From: Cytophagales bacterium
GTDB taxonomy: Bacteria; Bacteroidota; Bacteroidia; Cytophagales; Spirosomataceae
DNA length: 64,000 bases
Assembly (NCBI GenBank): GCA_013298125.1
Contig: JAAFJP010000014.1
Span: forward strand, 1 to 64,000
Direction: 5' to 3'
Shown: positions 44,478 to 53,482 of the stretch, piece after piece
How positions within the stretch are numbered: the stretch's first letter is position 1
Layout: each line of letters opens with the position of its first letter
Program-made: the position numbers and the translations under genes
The notes under the pieces: generated by a model
Told to the model about the DNA's origin: nothing
The model's input: the letters and a program-made list of their open reading frames with translations, nothing else
The model's database searches: none

Positions 44478-44969
44478 CTATTTTACCATTTGCTGCAAAT
44501 ATTCTAAATAAACTTTTCCTCTGCTTTCAGCAAAAAAATCAAGCAATAACATGAATCCCGCTTGAATAGACAAACCAAGTCCAACGCCCTTGAAAGTGGT
44601 CATTGGTTGAAAGTAAAAAAACATAACCATCCCCGCTACAATCAATACAATTTCTACCCAACGATAAATATCAAAGTTTTTCATTACTACTTCCATCCTC
44701 GGAATTTCTTCGGTTTGAATTTTGGTATTATCGGTTTGTACAATTTCATTTACTCTTGTAATATCCTTTGGACTTCTCACATAAACCGTGCTTCCCACCA
44801 CTATTTGAATCAGTGCAACGGCTATTAATGGGTACGCCATTCCACTATAAAAAGGTTGCTTCACTTTCAAAAAAAAGTACGTAGCAACAGCAATGGCTAC
44901 AATGCCCACTAACACAAATAAAACACTCTCGTATTTCTCGGCATTAAAATATTTCTCTATTGGATTCAT
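44478..44969 (-). CDS. Membrane protein, unknown
   Basis: About 163 aa from the ATG at 44969, one base after the stop (TAG) of the upstream membrane gene, so tightly coupled. Four hydrophobic segments: two near the N-terminus (VLFVLVGIVAIAVATYFFL and IAVALIQIVVGSTV), then two after a polar loop. An upstream in-frame ATG at 45023 would overlap that gene and is less likely. No known motif. Confidence 0.7.
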   Translation of the reverse strand: MNPIEKYFNAEKYESVLFVLVGIVAIAVATYFFLKVKQPFYSGMAYPLIAVALIQIVVGSTVYVRSPKDITRVNEIVQTDNTKIQTEEIPRMEVVMKNFDIYRWVEIVLIVAGMVMFFYFQPMTTFKGVGLGLSIQAGFMLLLDFFAESRGKVYLEYLQQMVK

Positions 44970-44970
44970 T

Positions 44971-45324
44971 CTATTGATTTTTAAAAGATAAATAAGTCCA
45001 TATTGCCCCCAGCAAATCAACACTTCCGATAAGTGCTAACATGGGGCTTTGTTTGAAAATAAATACAAACATAACGGTCATTACAAAGAAAAATAATCTT
45101 CCAATGACGGTGGCTTTAAAGAAAGCTGTTTGTTCGTTTGAAGAGGATTGAAAATAGTAAATACCCGTTGTGAAAGTGAATAATCCCAACATCTTAATCC
45201 ATATTTCAGTTGTTTCGGCAAAGCCAAAAATGCCTAAAAGTATGTTTGGGATAAGTATCATTCCTGCCCCCATTAAAAACAAATAGAAGCTATAAATTCG
45301 GATTGTAAATGATGTTTTGCTCAT
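44971..45324 (-). CDS. Small membrane protein, unknown
   Basis: A 117-aa protein with four hydrophobic helices (LFLMGAGMILIPNILLGIFG first). Its ATG overlaps the stop of the upstream VOC protein gene (ATGA), and the next membrane gene starts one base after its stop. So it is the middle gene of a three-gene coupled operon. No family recognised with confidence. Confidence 0.75.
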   Translation of the reverse strand: MSKTSFTIRIYSFYLFLMGAGMILIPNILLGIFGFAETTEIWIKMLGLFTFTTGIYYFQSSSNEQTAFFKATVIGRLFFFVMTVMFVFIFKQSPMLALIGSVDLLGAIWTYLSFKNQ

Positions 45325-46274
45325 AAGTTTATCAAGATTTGGAATGGCATTTTAGCGTGAGTAAATAACGTTATACTTTCATCAATATTCACCGTTTGAA
45401 ATCCCTTTTGTTTAAAGACTTCATCATTTTTTTGTTTGGTTTTTTGTCTTGGTGTGGCTACTAATATTTGTACACCTTCGCCTCTTTCATGCAATATTTT
45501 TTCATAAGCAGAACCTTCTTTTGGTTGAATAACATGAACAAAATTTGTCTCTAATTGATACAATAATTCATCATTATTTTTTGATTTTGAATTTCCAAAC
45601 AGTTTTTCATAGTGCGGTTTTACTTCATTTATATTTTTGACTAATATCATAAATCCCTCAATATCAACAATTAAGCTATTTTCTGGTAGCTTCTCAAACT
45701 CATTTTGGTTTCCTGCACTCCAATACGTGGGAACGCCCATTCTAATGCCTGCCCTCGGGCTTACACCTGGTGGATATTTTGATGTTTCTACAACTGTTTT
45801 TAAAGTATGGAGAGTATCGGTATAACCAAAGACGGTTGCCATTGATTTTGCTAAAAACATAGGCAATGGCGGTAGAGTGATAGGTCCTAATTTCACCGCA
45901 ACATTAGTCTTAGCTTCATCAACTATGGGATAGCCTGCCTGTGCCAATTTTTCTTTCATTTCAGTATATGAAACATCAGCTCTGTCAATGAGCAAATGTT
46001 GAATTCCTGCCTGTTTCCACTGGTCTAAATATTCTTGATATAAAGATTGTCCACCCGTTGGTTCAATGATTTCAAACTGCATATTGCCCAACCAACCAAA
46101 GCCTAATTTCATAGACCAAGCCTGTTCTTGATTGTCAATTTTAGTGTCAAAAATTGCAGGGTGCTTAAAATCCCAAACTTTCAAAGGACCTAAGTTTAGG
46201 CTTTCAACGATGGTTCTGATAGTGTTGTCGGTATTCGACGTTACAACGGCAAACTGGATTATTTTTTGTATCAT
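45321..46274 (-). CDS. VOC/glyoxalase-superfamily protein
   Basis: About 317 aa. I choose the ATG at 46274 (MIQKIIQFAVVTSNTD), the typical start of a VOC fold; an ATG at 46334 would add 20 non-conserved residues and run through the divergent promoter region. The first half (QFAVVTSNTDNTIRTIV ... GNMQFEIIEPTGG ... GIQHLLIDR) is a glyoxalase-like betaalphabeta pair; a second, weaker module follows. It heads the coupled operon with two membrane proteins and is divergent from the MerR regulator. Reaction unknown. Confidence 0.75.
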   Translation of the reverse strand: MIQKIIQFAVVTSNTDNTIRTIVESLNLGPLKVWDFKHPAIFDTKIDNQEQAWSMKLGFGWLGNMQFEIIEPTGGQSLYQEYLDQWKQAGIQHLLIDRADVSYTEMKEKLAQAGYPIVDEAKTNVAVKLGPITLPPLPMFLAKSMATVFGYTDTLHTLKTVVETSKYPPGVSPRAGIRMGVPTYWSAGNQNEFEKLPENSLIVDIEGFMILVKNINEVKPHYEKLFGNSKSKNNDELLYQLETNFVHVIQPKEGSAYEKILHERGEGVQILVATPRQKTKQKNDEVFKQKGFQTVNIDESITLFTHAKMPFQILINL

Positions 46275-46326
46275 TTTTTTTACAAATATTTTTATATCTG
46301 TAAAAGTATAGTAGTTTTGTAAAACC

Positions 46327-46356
46327 CACAACATTAGACTATGGTCTATGGTTGTG
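46327..46356. promoter_or_regulatory. Long dyad, candidate MerR operator
   Basis: CACAACATTAGAC (46327-46339) and GTCTATGGTTGTG (46344-46356) are arms of a dyad matching at 11 of 13 positions. It lies in the divergent gap between the VOC operon and the MerR gene. A palindrome between promoter elements is typical for MerR proteins; binding is inferred. Confidence 0.5.
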
Positions 46357-46389
46357 ATTTATTTTTCAATCCTTAAATTTTACCACAAA

Positions 46390-46752
46390 ATGTTAATAAA
46401 TGAGCTATCAAAGGAGACGGGAGTTACGCCACATACCATACGCTATTACGAAAAATTTGGGTTGATAAAAGGCAAGCGAAAGGCAGATGTAAAGTCAAAT
46501 AATTATTTTCACTACGATGATGAAGTGGTTTATAAACTCGAATTAATCAGAGATGCAAAAGCGGTGGGTTTTACGTTATCAGAAATCAAGAACTTAATTG
46601 ATGCTTGGTACAATAAAAAGTTTACAATCGCTAAGAAATTAGCAATTCTTGATGAAAAATTGGTAACGATTGACGAAAGAATAAATCAACTCACAGAAAT
46701 GAAAAAATTACTGAGTGATTTTAAGAAAGAAGTTGTGGAGAGTGATTGTTGA
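46390..46752 (+). CDS. MerR-family transcriptional regulator
   Basis: About 120 aa from the ATG at 46390 (MLINELSKETGVTPHTIRYYEKFGLI), the canonical MerR N-terminus with winged HTH and RYYEKFGLI. A longer form from 46348 would run through the operator-like dyad. The C-terminus (residues 80-118) forms a coiled-coil dimer helix and ends with one Cys (VESDC), compatible with, but not proof of, metal or redox sensing. It is divergent from the VOC operon, probably its target. Confidence 0.88.
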   Translation: MLINELSKETGVTPHTIRYYEKFGLIKGKRKADVKSNNYFHYDDEVVYKLELIRDAKAVGFTLSEIKNLIDAWYNKKFTIAKKLAILDEKLVTIDERINQLTEMKKLLSDFKKEVVESDC

Positions 46753-46777
46753 GTTTTTAAAAGTAAAAAAGAAAAAC

Positions 46778-47347
46778 TTAACTCTTCTTAGCCCGAATCC
46801 TACTCAGCGTTTCACGAGTGATGCCTAAATAACTGGCAACGTATTTATTCGGAATATTTTGAACGACTTCTGGGAAATTTTCTATCAAATGATTGTATTT
46901 TTCTTCGGCAGTCATGGTTTGAAGTACCAACAGTCGGTCTCCCATTTGGAAGGCAAACTTCATGATAAAAATCCTACTGATTCTTTCCCATTGGTGTGAG
47001 GCGTTGTTGAGTTTTTCTAATTCCTCAAAAGAAATATAAAACAATTCGCAGTCGGTGAGGGCTTCGGAGGTTTCAATGCCAGGGATTTGTAATTGAAAAC
47101 TCTCGAAAGTAGTAATAAAATTTTCGGGAAAGAAAAACCAAGTGGTTACGTCAGTACCATCTTTCATCACATAATTCCTAAGCATACCTTTATTAACGAA
47201 ATACACATTGTGATTTACTTGCCCTTCCTTGATTAAAGACTCACCTTTCCGTAACGTTTTTTTCTTGAAATGTGCTTCTATATCTTGCTCAACGGAAGCA
47301 TCAAGATTAGGGATGTTTTTTTGTATGTAATGATAGAGGTCTTTCAT
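46778..47347 (-). CDS. Crp/Fnr-family regulator
   Basis: A 189-aa protein with a cNMP-binding fold (about residues 20-120) and a short C-terminal HTH NKYVASYLGITRETLSRIRAKKS. It resembles the other Crp/Fnr protein at 39632 in length and layout. It is convergent with the MerR gene; a 25-base gap separates them. The target genes are unknown. Confidence 0.85.
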   Translation of the reverse strand: MKDLYHYIQKNIPNLDASVEQDIEAHFKKKTLRKGESLIKEGQVNHNVYFVNKGMLRNYVMKDGTDVTTWFFFPENFITTFESFQLQIPGIETSEALTDCELFYISFEELEKLNNASHQWERISRIFIMKFAFQMGDRLLVLQTMTAEEKYNHLIENFPEVVQNIPNKYVASYLGITRETLSRIRAKKS

Positions 47348-47378
47348 AAAAATTTAGATTCAAAAACAAAAAAATATT

Positions 47379-48125
47379 CTATGAATTATAAGAAAGAATC
47401 CGAGAGATAGATTTTGAAGTTTCAATCATGGAGGATATAATTTCCTCTTCTTTCCCGTCTGTACATCTGTATTCAGGTACGAAAACGCTCAATCCTGCAA
47501 TTACTTTATCATTGTTGAAAATCGGAACAGCGAATCCTTTCAGATGAGATAATGATTTATGAGTTTTTGCCAAACCAACTTCTCGAATATTGCTGAGTGC
47601 CTCTTTCAAACCACTCAACGTGGTTGCTTCAATCCATAAGTCATCATTGGGCAGACCATTGGTATGCAAAAATCTTTCTAATTCTTTTTCTGTAAGATAA
47701 GCCAATAACAAACGACCACTCGCAGTTTCATACACATTTCTTTCTGAACGAATCTGTACTTGAATATCCTGATTGGAATTAACCACGTGGAGAATAAACC
47801 GTTTCTGATTTTGTAGAATACCCAAAATACTGGTTTCATTCAATTTTTCGGTCAATCGTTCCATAGGTTCTCGGGCAGCATTGATTAAATCCTGCTCATA
47901 CGCCACGGCATTGGTCAAACGATAAGCCGACAAGCCCAATCTATACCCCTTCTTCTTCCCGATGTGTTCTAAATAATCCTTAGAGACAATGGTATTGATA
48001 ATATTTGCGGCAGTTGCTTGGTTGAGCTGTAATTCATCTGAAATTTCAGTCAGGGAAATGGGTTGTCCTTTTCGTTGGGCAACTAATTCCAATATGTCGA
48101 AGGCTTTTAATAAAACTTGTACCAT
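47379..48125 (-). CDS. IclR-family transcriptional regulator
   Basis: A 248-aa IclR regulator. The N-terminal winged HTH (ISLTEISDELQLNQATAANIINTIVSKDYLEHIGKK, about residues 23-60) is followed by the effector domain with the usual AYLTEKELE, TLSGLKEALSNIREVGLAKTH and FAVPIFNNDKVIAGLSVFVP segments. It is divergent from the SusC/SusD genes, with array H in the gap, so it likely controls the glycan locus in response to a sugar acid or pathway intermediate. Confidence 0.9.
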   Translation of the reverse strand: MVQVLLKAFDILELVAQRKGQPISLTEISDELQLNQATAANIINTIVSKDYLEHIGKKKGYRLGLSAYRLTNAVAYEQDLINAAREPMERLTEKLNETSILGILQNQKRFILHVVNSNQDIQVQIRSERNVYETASGRLLLAYLTEKELERFLHTNGLPNDDLWIEATTLSGLKEALSNIREVGLAKTHKSLSHLKGFAVPIFNNDKVIAGLSVFVPEYRCTDGKEEEIISSMIETSKSISRILSYNS

Positions 48126-48242
48126 TATTATACTTGATTATTATGAGAGTAAAAGTAATAAAAATTGATTTAAAAATGGATTTGTTTGAGAAAATGTTTT
48201 GGTTAATATTAGAATATCAAATAATATACGCATCACAGATTA

Positions 48243-48447
48243 AAAGCCCCATCGGGGCGACAGTACGGTAATAGAAAATAATGCTATTATCCAAAAGCCC
48301 CAGCGGGGCGAAACTTTGGTAAATAAGAAAAAACCTTTATTCTGAGCTTTTAATAGTGATAATTGCTCTACAAACTGTCGCCCCGATGGGGCTTTATTCA
48401 TTAATTACGAAACGTATTTACTACCAAAATGACAGCCCTCTGGGCTT
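48243..48447. repeat. Palindromic array H (forward x2, reverse x2)
   Basis: Forward cores GCCCCATCGGGGC and GCCCCAGCGGGGC, then reverse GCCCCGATGGGGC and a degenerate GCCCTCTGGGC. The centre is longer than in other arrays (about 70 bases). It lies in the divergent gap between the IclR gene and susC-like gene, upstream of the likely susC promoter. Confidence 0.88.
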
Positions 48448-48647
48448 AAAAACTAAATTTTACATTGATACCGAGCCAGTTTAAAATCTTCAAAAAGGCT
48501 ATTTTATTTGAAAAATCAAACCAATTTTTCTTGAAAATATTTAATTTTTTAAAAAAAACATACAATCATTTGGCAATAGTAATTTTGTTTTATAATATTG
48601 TATTGTAATAGTATTATTCAACAATGATAATGTATAATTTTTAATCA

Positions 48648-51600
48648 ATGAAAAAAACTTTGACATATTTACCAAAAGGTTGCTTACTCATTGCAGCATA
48701 TCTTTGGTCTTTTTCGGTTTTGGCTCAAAATGTTACGGGTAAAGTAACCGATGAAAATGGACAGGGCATTCCAGGCACAAGTATTCTTGAAAAGGGTACG
48801 AGAACGGGTGTTACAGCATCTGCTGATGGGACTTTCAGTCTGAAAGTTAGCTCAAGCAAGGCAGTACTAATACTTACTTCGGTGGGTTATAAATCCAAAG
48901 AAGTAGAAGTAAACAACAGGACAGTTGTTAATGTGGTATTAGATTCTGATGCCTCACAACTTTCGGAGGTTGTAGTTGTGGGTTACGGTACTCAGAAAAA
49001 GAAAGATTTAACGGGGGCAGTTGCATCAGTAAATCTAAAACAGTTTGAAGACTCGCCTAACACCAATATTTTTCAATCCTTACAAGGTTCTGTGGCTGGT
49101 GTAACTGTTGGTCAAACAGCCACTGCGGGAACAGACCCAACCTTAACGGTGCGTGGAAGAAGTACTCTTGGAGGGAATCAAAGTGTTTTAATTATTCTTG
49201 ACGGATCTATTTATCGAGGTAATTTCACTGACTTGAACCCTGCGGATATTCAATCTGTGGATGTTCTTAAAGATCCAAGTAGTAAGGCTATCTATGGAGC
49301 TCAGGCAGCTAATGGTATCATAATGGTAACTTCTAAAAAAGGAAAGAGTAATCAAAAAACGGAAGTGAGTTACTCTACTTTTTATTCTATGCAATCGCCC
49401 ATACAAAACAGAAGAACGCTAAATAGAGCAGAGTTTATTGAGAATGCAAGAAATGAAGCCTACACAAAAGGTTTTTTGCCCCCAGGATTTACTACTCCAA
49501 ATCCAGATTTTAACTATTTACGTGATTCAGGGATTGCGGCTAATGCGGATCTTACGAACTCAATCAACAATGGAACAGATTTTAATTGGTTTGCAGCAGG
49601 ACAAAATGCCAACCCTTATATAGTAGATCATCAATTAAGTGTTAAAGGAGGAAGCGAAAAAACAACGTACTTCTTATCGGCAGGATACACTGATCAATTA
49701 GGTTGGATTTTAAATGATAATTATACCCGTAATTCTGTTCGTCTTAATATTGATACTCAAGTTAATGATTGGTTAAAGGTTGGTGTGAATACTTTTGGTG
49801 CTTTCTCCGACCGTTCAGGAGTAAGTCCTAACTTAGAGACTTTTGTATTAATGAATCCACTTTTTACTCCAACAAAAGCGGATGGTAGTTTTATAATAAA
49901 TCCTACGGGAGGGTCATTGGTGAATCCGTTTTTACAAGTCCAAGCAGATGATTTAAACAAGCAAAATAATATTGGAGCTCAGGCCTACATATCTATTGAT
50001 ATACCTTGGGTAAAAGGATTAAACTACAGGCTTAATTACAATAATAATCTTCGTTGGAATAACTTTTTTAATTCCAATAAATTCGGAGCTAACGGAGCTG
50101 GATCAGCAACTAAAACAAATAACAGTACCTATGATACTGCTTATGACCATATCTTGAGTTACGATACATTCTTGGATAAAAGTCATTTTCATAATTTGAA
50201 GGCTACATTAGTCTATGGAAGAAATAGAATTGAGAACGAAACGACTACGGCGAGTGCTACTCAATTTACAAATTTAACATTAGGATATAATAATATTGGA
50301 GCAGGAACTATTCCTTTGGTTTCATCGGGTGGATACAATGAAGCTTTCGTTTCTACTACTGCAAGGGTCATTTATGATTTTAAGGGTAAATATTTGTTCA
50401 ATGCCAGTATTCGTAGAGACGGACATTCTGCTTTTTCTCCAAACAATAAAATCGGTTATTTCCCTGCCGTTTCTGCTGGTTGGGTAATTTCAGAAGAAAG
50501 TTTTTTAGCAAATAATCCTAAAATTAACTTACTAAAAATTAGAGGAAGTTACGGTTTAAATGGAAATACTTCTACACGATATTCAGCTCAGCAAATATAT
50601 GTTTCAAATGTTGCCAATCAATACGTCTTTGGGGATGGCGGAACTCCAGTAAATAGTTTTGCCCTTAGTACACTAATCAGTCCTGATTTGACGTGGGAAA
50701 AGACTGCTGGGGCTAACATAGGTTTGGATTTTGGATTTTTGAATAATCGTATTGAGGGATCTATTGATTATTACAATTCCACCACAAAAGATTTGATATA
50801 CGATAGAGCTTTGAGTGCTACAACGGGAGTTAATTCAATTCGATTGAACATTGGTGAGATATTGAATACAGGTTTAGAGTTCAATGTAAATTTTATTCCT
50901 GTACGCACACAAAATTTAACTTGGAACTTTGGTGTCAACTTTTCTACCAACAATAACAAAATTGTTAGATTAACAGGAGAAGACAATAACGGTGATGGTA
51001 GAGAAGACGATTTGATTCAAAATAATTTCTTTATAGGAAAATCAATCGGAGCTATTTACACTTATGAGCAAATTGGGCTTCATCAGTTAGGAGATGCCCT
51101 ACCAGCAGGATATACGCCAGGTAGTTACAAGTTTAAGGATCAGAATGGAGATAATATTATTGATGAAAAGGATAGGGTTTTTATTGGAAGAAGAGAAGCT
51201 AACTATCAGTTTGGTATAACTAATAATATTACCTACAAAAACTTTTCTCTTAGAATGTTCATTAATTCTGTACAAGGCGGATTGGGTGAAAATGATCCAT
51301 GGGGAGGAACCGCTTTTTATGGTAACACTAACTATGTTGCAAGTAACCGTTTTAATGATATTGATTACTGGACTCCAAGCAACCCAAATGCAGAGTATGC
51401 TAAAGCAGGTATAGTAACGAATGGAAATGTTAATTTTACACCATTCAGAGACAGAAGCTTTGTGAGATTGCAAGACGTTTCATTAGCCTATACTTTTAAT
51501 AAAGGTTTAATTAAAAAAGTGGGTTTGAGTAATGTCAAATTATATGTTAGTGGTAAAAACCTTGCTACTTGGACTGCTTGGAAAGGTTGGGACCCAGAAA

Positions 51601-51680
51601 CTGGAGCAGGTTTAGGCATTTCTCAAATTGGCTTGCCAGTTATGAAGAGTTTTAATGTAGGTTTAGATCTTGTTTTTTAA
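48648..51680 (+). CDS. SusC-like TonB-dependent outer-membrane transporter
   Basis: A 1010-aa SusC-family TonB-dependent receptor. Signal peptide, then a carboxypeptidase-like CarboxypepD domain (VTGKVTDENGQGIPGTSILEKGT), a TonB box region near VVVVGYGTQKKKDLTGAV, a plug domain (SLQGSVAGVTVGQT ... SVDVLKDPSSKAIYGAQAANGIIMVTSKKG) and the barrel, ending in VGLDLVF. It imports glycan oligomers with the SusD protein that follows by 18 bases. Start ATG is adjacent to the array H gap. Confidence is very high. Confidence 0.96.
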   Translation: MKKTLTYLPKGCLLIAAYLWSFSVLAQNVTGKVTDENGQGIPGTSILEKGTRTGVTASADGTFSLKVSSSKAVLILTSVGYKSKEVEVNNRTVVNVVLDSDASQLSEVVVVGYGTQKKKDLTGAVASVNLKQFEDSPNTNIFQSLQGSVAGVTVGQTATAGTDPTLTVRGRSTLGGNQSVLIILDGSIYRGNFTDLNPADIQSVDVLKDPSSKAIYGAQAANGIIMVTSKKGKSNQKTEVSYSTFYSMQSPIQNRRTLNRAEFIENARNEAYTKGFLPPGFTTPNPDFNYLRDSGIAANADLTNSINNGTDFNWFAAGQNANPYIVDHQLSVKGGSEKTTYFLSAGYTDQLGWILNDNYTRNSVRLNIDTQVNDWLKVGVNTFGAFSDRSGVSPNLETFVLMNPLFTPTKADGSFIINPTGGSLVNPFLQVQADDLNKQNNIGAQAYISIDIPWVKGLNYRLNYNNNLRWNNFFNSNKFGANGAGSATKTNNSTYDTAYDHILSYDTFLDKSHFHNLKATLVYGRNRIENETTTASATQFTNLTLGYNNIGAGTIPLVSSGGYNEAFVSTTARVIYDFKGKYLFNASIRRDGHSAFSPNNKIGYFPAVSAGWVISEESFLANNPKINLLKIRGSYGLNGNTSTRYSAQQIYVSNVANQYVFGDGGTPVNSFALSTLISPDLTWEKTAGANIGLDFGFLNNRIEGSIDYYNSTTKDLIYDRALSATTGVNSIRLNIGEILNTGLEFNVNFIPVRTQNLTWNFGVNFSTNNNKIVRLTGEDNNGDGREDDLIQNNFFIGKSIGAIYTYEQIGLHQLGDALPAGYTPGSYKFKDQNGDNIIDEKDRVFIGRREANYQFGITNNITYKNFSLRMFINSVQGGLGENDPWGGTAFYGNTNYVASNRFNDIDYWTPSNPNAEYAKAGIVTNGNVNFTPFRDRSFVRLQDVSLAYTFNKGLIKKVGLSNVKLYVSGKNLATWTAWKGWDPETGAGLGISQIGLPVMKSFNVGLDLVF

Positions 51681-51698
51681 TTTTTAAATTGATATTTC

Positions 51699-53405
51699 AT
51701 GAAATCATTATATAACAAATTTTTTGTTGCATTATGTTTATCTATTGCAACAACATCTTGTGATGAGCAAGAATTTTTAAAGGAAGTACCTGTCGATCGT
51801 TATACTGCCGAAAATGTATTTAGTTCACCCGCAGGTATTGAAGGGGTAATGACGGATCTTTATATAAAAGAAAGAGCCTTGTATTATGGAGGTGGTGATA
51901 TAAGTTATACCCTACTTTTTGGAACAGATGCTTTTTTTAACGCAAGGGCAGATGGTAGTAGAGAAAAAGTGGGAGTATTAGCAAATTCTTTTTCTCCTTC
52001 TACTTATCCCTCAGAGTTTTTTTATCAGGAAAACTTTAAAATTGTAGCAACAGCCAATTTAATTATTGATAATGCTGAAAAATCAACTTTAAGTGAAGCA
52101 GCCAAGAAAGTAGTTTTTGCAGAGGCTAAATTTTTTAGAGCAAAGGCGTATCGTGATATGGTCTATCTTTATGGTGGCGTTCCTTTGATAACTAAATTCT
52201 CTTCAACACCCCGTTTCGATTTAGTTCGTGCTAAAAAAGAAGACGTTTTGAAACAAATGGAACTTGATTTTAAAGAAGCGGCAGAAGGACTTCCTTCTAT
52301 AGCAAGTGTTAGGGATGGAAGGGTTTCTAATATTGTAGCCAGTTTTTATCTGGGAGAAACACTTATTGCTCTCAATCGTCCTACGGAAGCTGTAACCGAG
52401 ATATTAAAAGTAACAACAGATCCGAACGTAAGATTAATGACCGCTCGCTTTGGGACACGTTCTACAGTTGCTGGTAAAGATGTGTTTTGGGATTTATGGC
52501 AAAGAGGTAACCAGAATAGAGCTTCTGGAAATAGAGAAGCACTATGGGTATGCCAATTTGAAACTGATGTTCCAGGCGGAATACTTAAATCAACTACCAG
52601 AGATGGAAATGTATTAGAGCGTTTTCATGTTCCTGCTGTTTGGTCTCTTACTGACCCTACGGGTAGAGCTGGATTCCTTGGAAGGAGAACTGGTGATAAT
52701 GTAGGTGGTGCTGGAGTTTCCTTTTTACAGCCCAATGCTTATACTGTTAACTCTGCTGATATGCCAGGCGGTGGTATTTGGCCAACCGGATATGTTGGGG
52801 ATATCCGTTGTAATAATAATAATTTAATCAAAGATGCTGTTTATGATAATCCTGCATCAACATTTTTCGGTAGAAGTGTAGTTGCCAATAGACCTGGTAA
52901 TTTAGGAGCAACGGCTGCTGCTGGTTTTTGGAGGTTTTATCCTTGGTTTGTTAAAGTAACAACCCCAAATGATCATCCTTCTCAATTGGTTGATGCTGCA
53001 AACCCTTTGTTGTTAAGTGGGAATGCAGGTGCCACCTATCATGACAATTATTACTTGCGTTTGCCAGAGGCTTATTTATTGTTGGCTGAAGCCTATTTGG
53101 CTGCTGGGAATCAAAGTGCTGCGGCTACTGCAATTAATGTAGTTCGTGCGAGAGCAGGGGCAACCCCAGTTGTTGCTGGCAATGTAACAATTGATTATAT
53201 TCTTGATGAAAGAACCAGAGAAATCAATATAGAAGAACAACGTGCCATTACTTTGCGTCGTGTCGGAAGATTCGGACCTCGTGTCGTTTTGTATAATAGA
53301 CTGTCGGGACCTGGATACGACCCTAAATTTGATTTGTTTCCTATTCCTCTAAAAGAGATTGAGGCTAATACAGGTGCAAAATTGGAGCAAAACCCTGGGT
53401 ATTGA
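51699..53405 (+). CDS. SusD-like glycan-binding lipoprotein (RagB/SusD)
   Basis: A 568-aa outer-membrane lipoprotein; signal peptide to TTSCDEQE with lipobox. The SusD features include FLKEVPVDRYTAENVF near the start, the helical TPR-like body (AKFFRAKAYRDMVYLYGGVPLI), and the C-terminal YLRLPEAYLLLAEAYLAAG and LDERTREINIEEQRAITLRRVGRFG segments. It binds oligosaccharide at the cell surface and caps the SusC barrel. A strong terminator follows, so the next genes may need their own promoter. Confidence 0.95.
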   Translation: MKSLYNKFFVALCLSIATTSCDEQEFLKEVPVDRYTAENVFSSPAGIEGVMTDLYIKERALYYGGGDISYTLLFGTDAFFNARADGSREKVGVLANSFSPSTYPSEFFYQENFKIVATANLIIDNAEKSTLSEAAKKVVFAEAKFFRAKAYRDMVYLYGGVPLITKFSSTPRFDLVRAKKEDVLKQMELDFKEAAEGLPSIASVRDGRVSNIVASFYLGETLIALNRPTEAVTEILKVTTDPNVRLMTARFGTRSTVAGKDVFWDLWQRGNQNRASGNREALWVCQFETDVPGGILKSTTRDGNVLERFHVPAVWSLTDPTGRAGFLGRRTGDNVGGAGVSFLQPNAYTVNSADMPGGGIWPTGYVGDIRCNNNNLIKDAVYDNPASTFFGRSVVANRPGNLGATAAAGFWRFYPWFVKVTTPNDHPSQLVDAANPLLLSGNAGATYHDNYYLRLPEAYLLLAEAYLAAGNQSAAATAINVVRARAGATPVVAGNVTIDYILDERTREINIEEQRAITLRRVGRFGPRVVLYNRLSGPGYDPKFDLFPIPLKEIEANTGAKLEQNPGY

Positions 53406-53430
53406 TTGTTGATTGGATAATTTTTATTTC

Positions 53431-53465
53431 AAAGGGTCAGTAAGACTTTGCTGACCCTTTTTTAT
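53431..53465 (+). terminator. Terminator after the SusD-like gene
   Basis: AAAGGGTCAG (53431-53440) and CTGACCCTTT (53451-53460) form a perfect 10-bp stem with a 10-nt loop followed by TTTTATT. It lies 26 bases beyond the SusD stop and before the next gene. Confidence 0.9.
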
Positions 53466-53482
53466 TCCTTAAAACCTTCATT

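Noticed and set aside
48560-48640. Possible Bacteroidota promoter (TAATTTTG) before the susC-like gene
   Set aside because: A -7-like element is visible but the matching -33 element is not at the right distance, so I do not list it as a feature.
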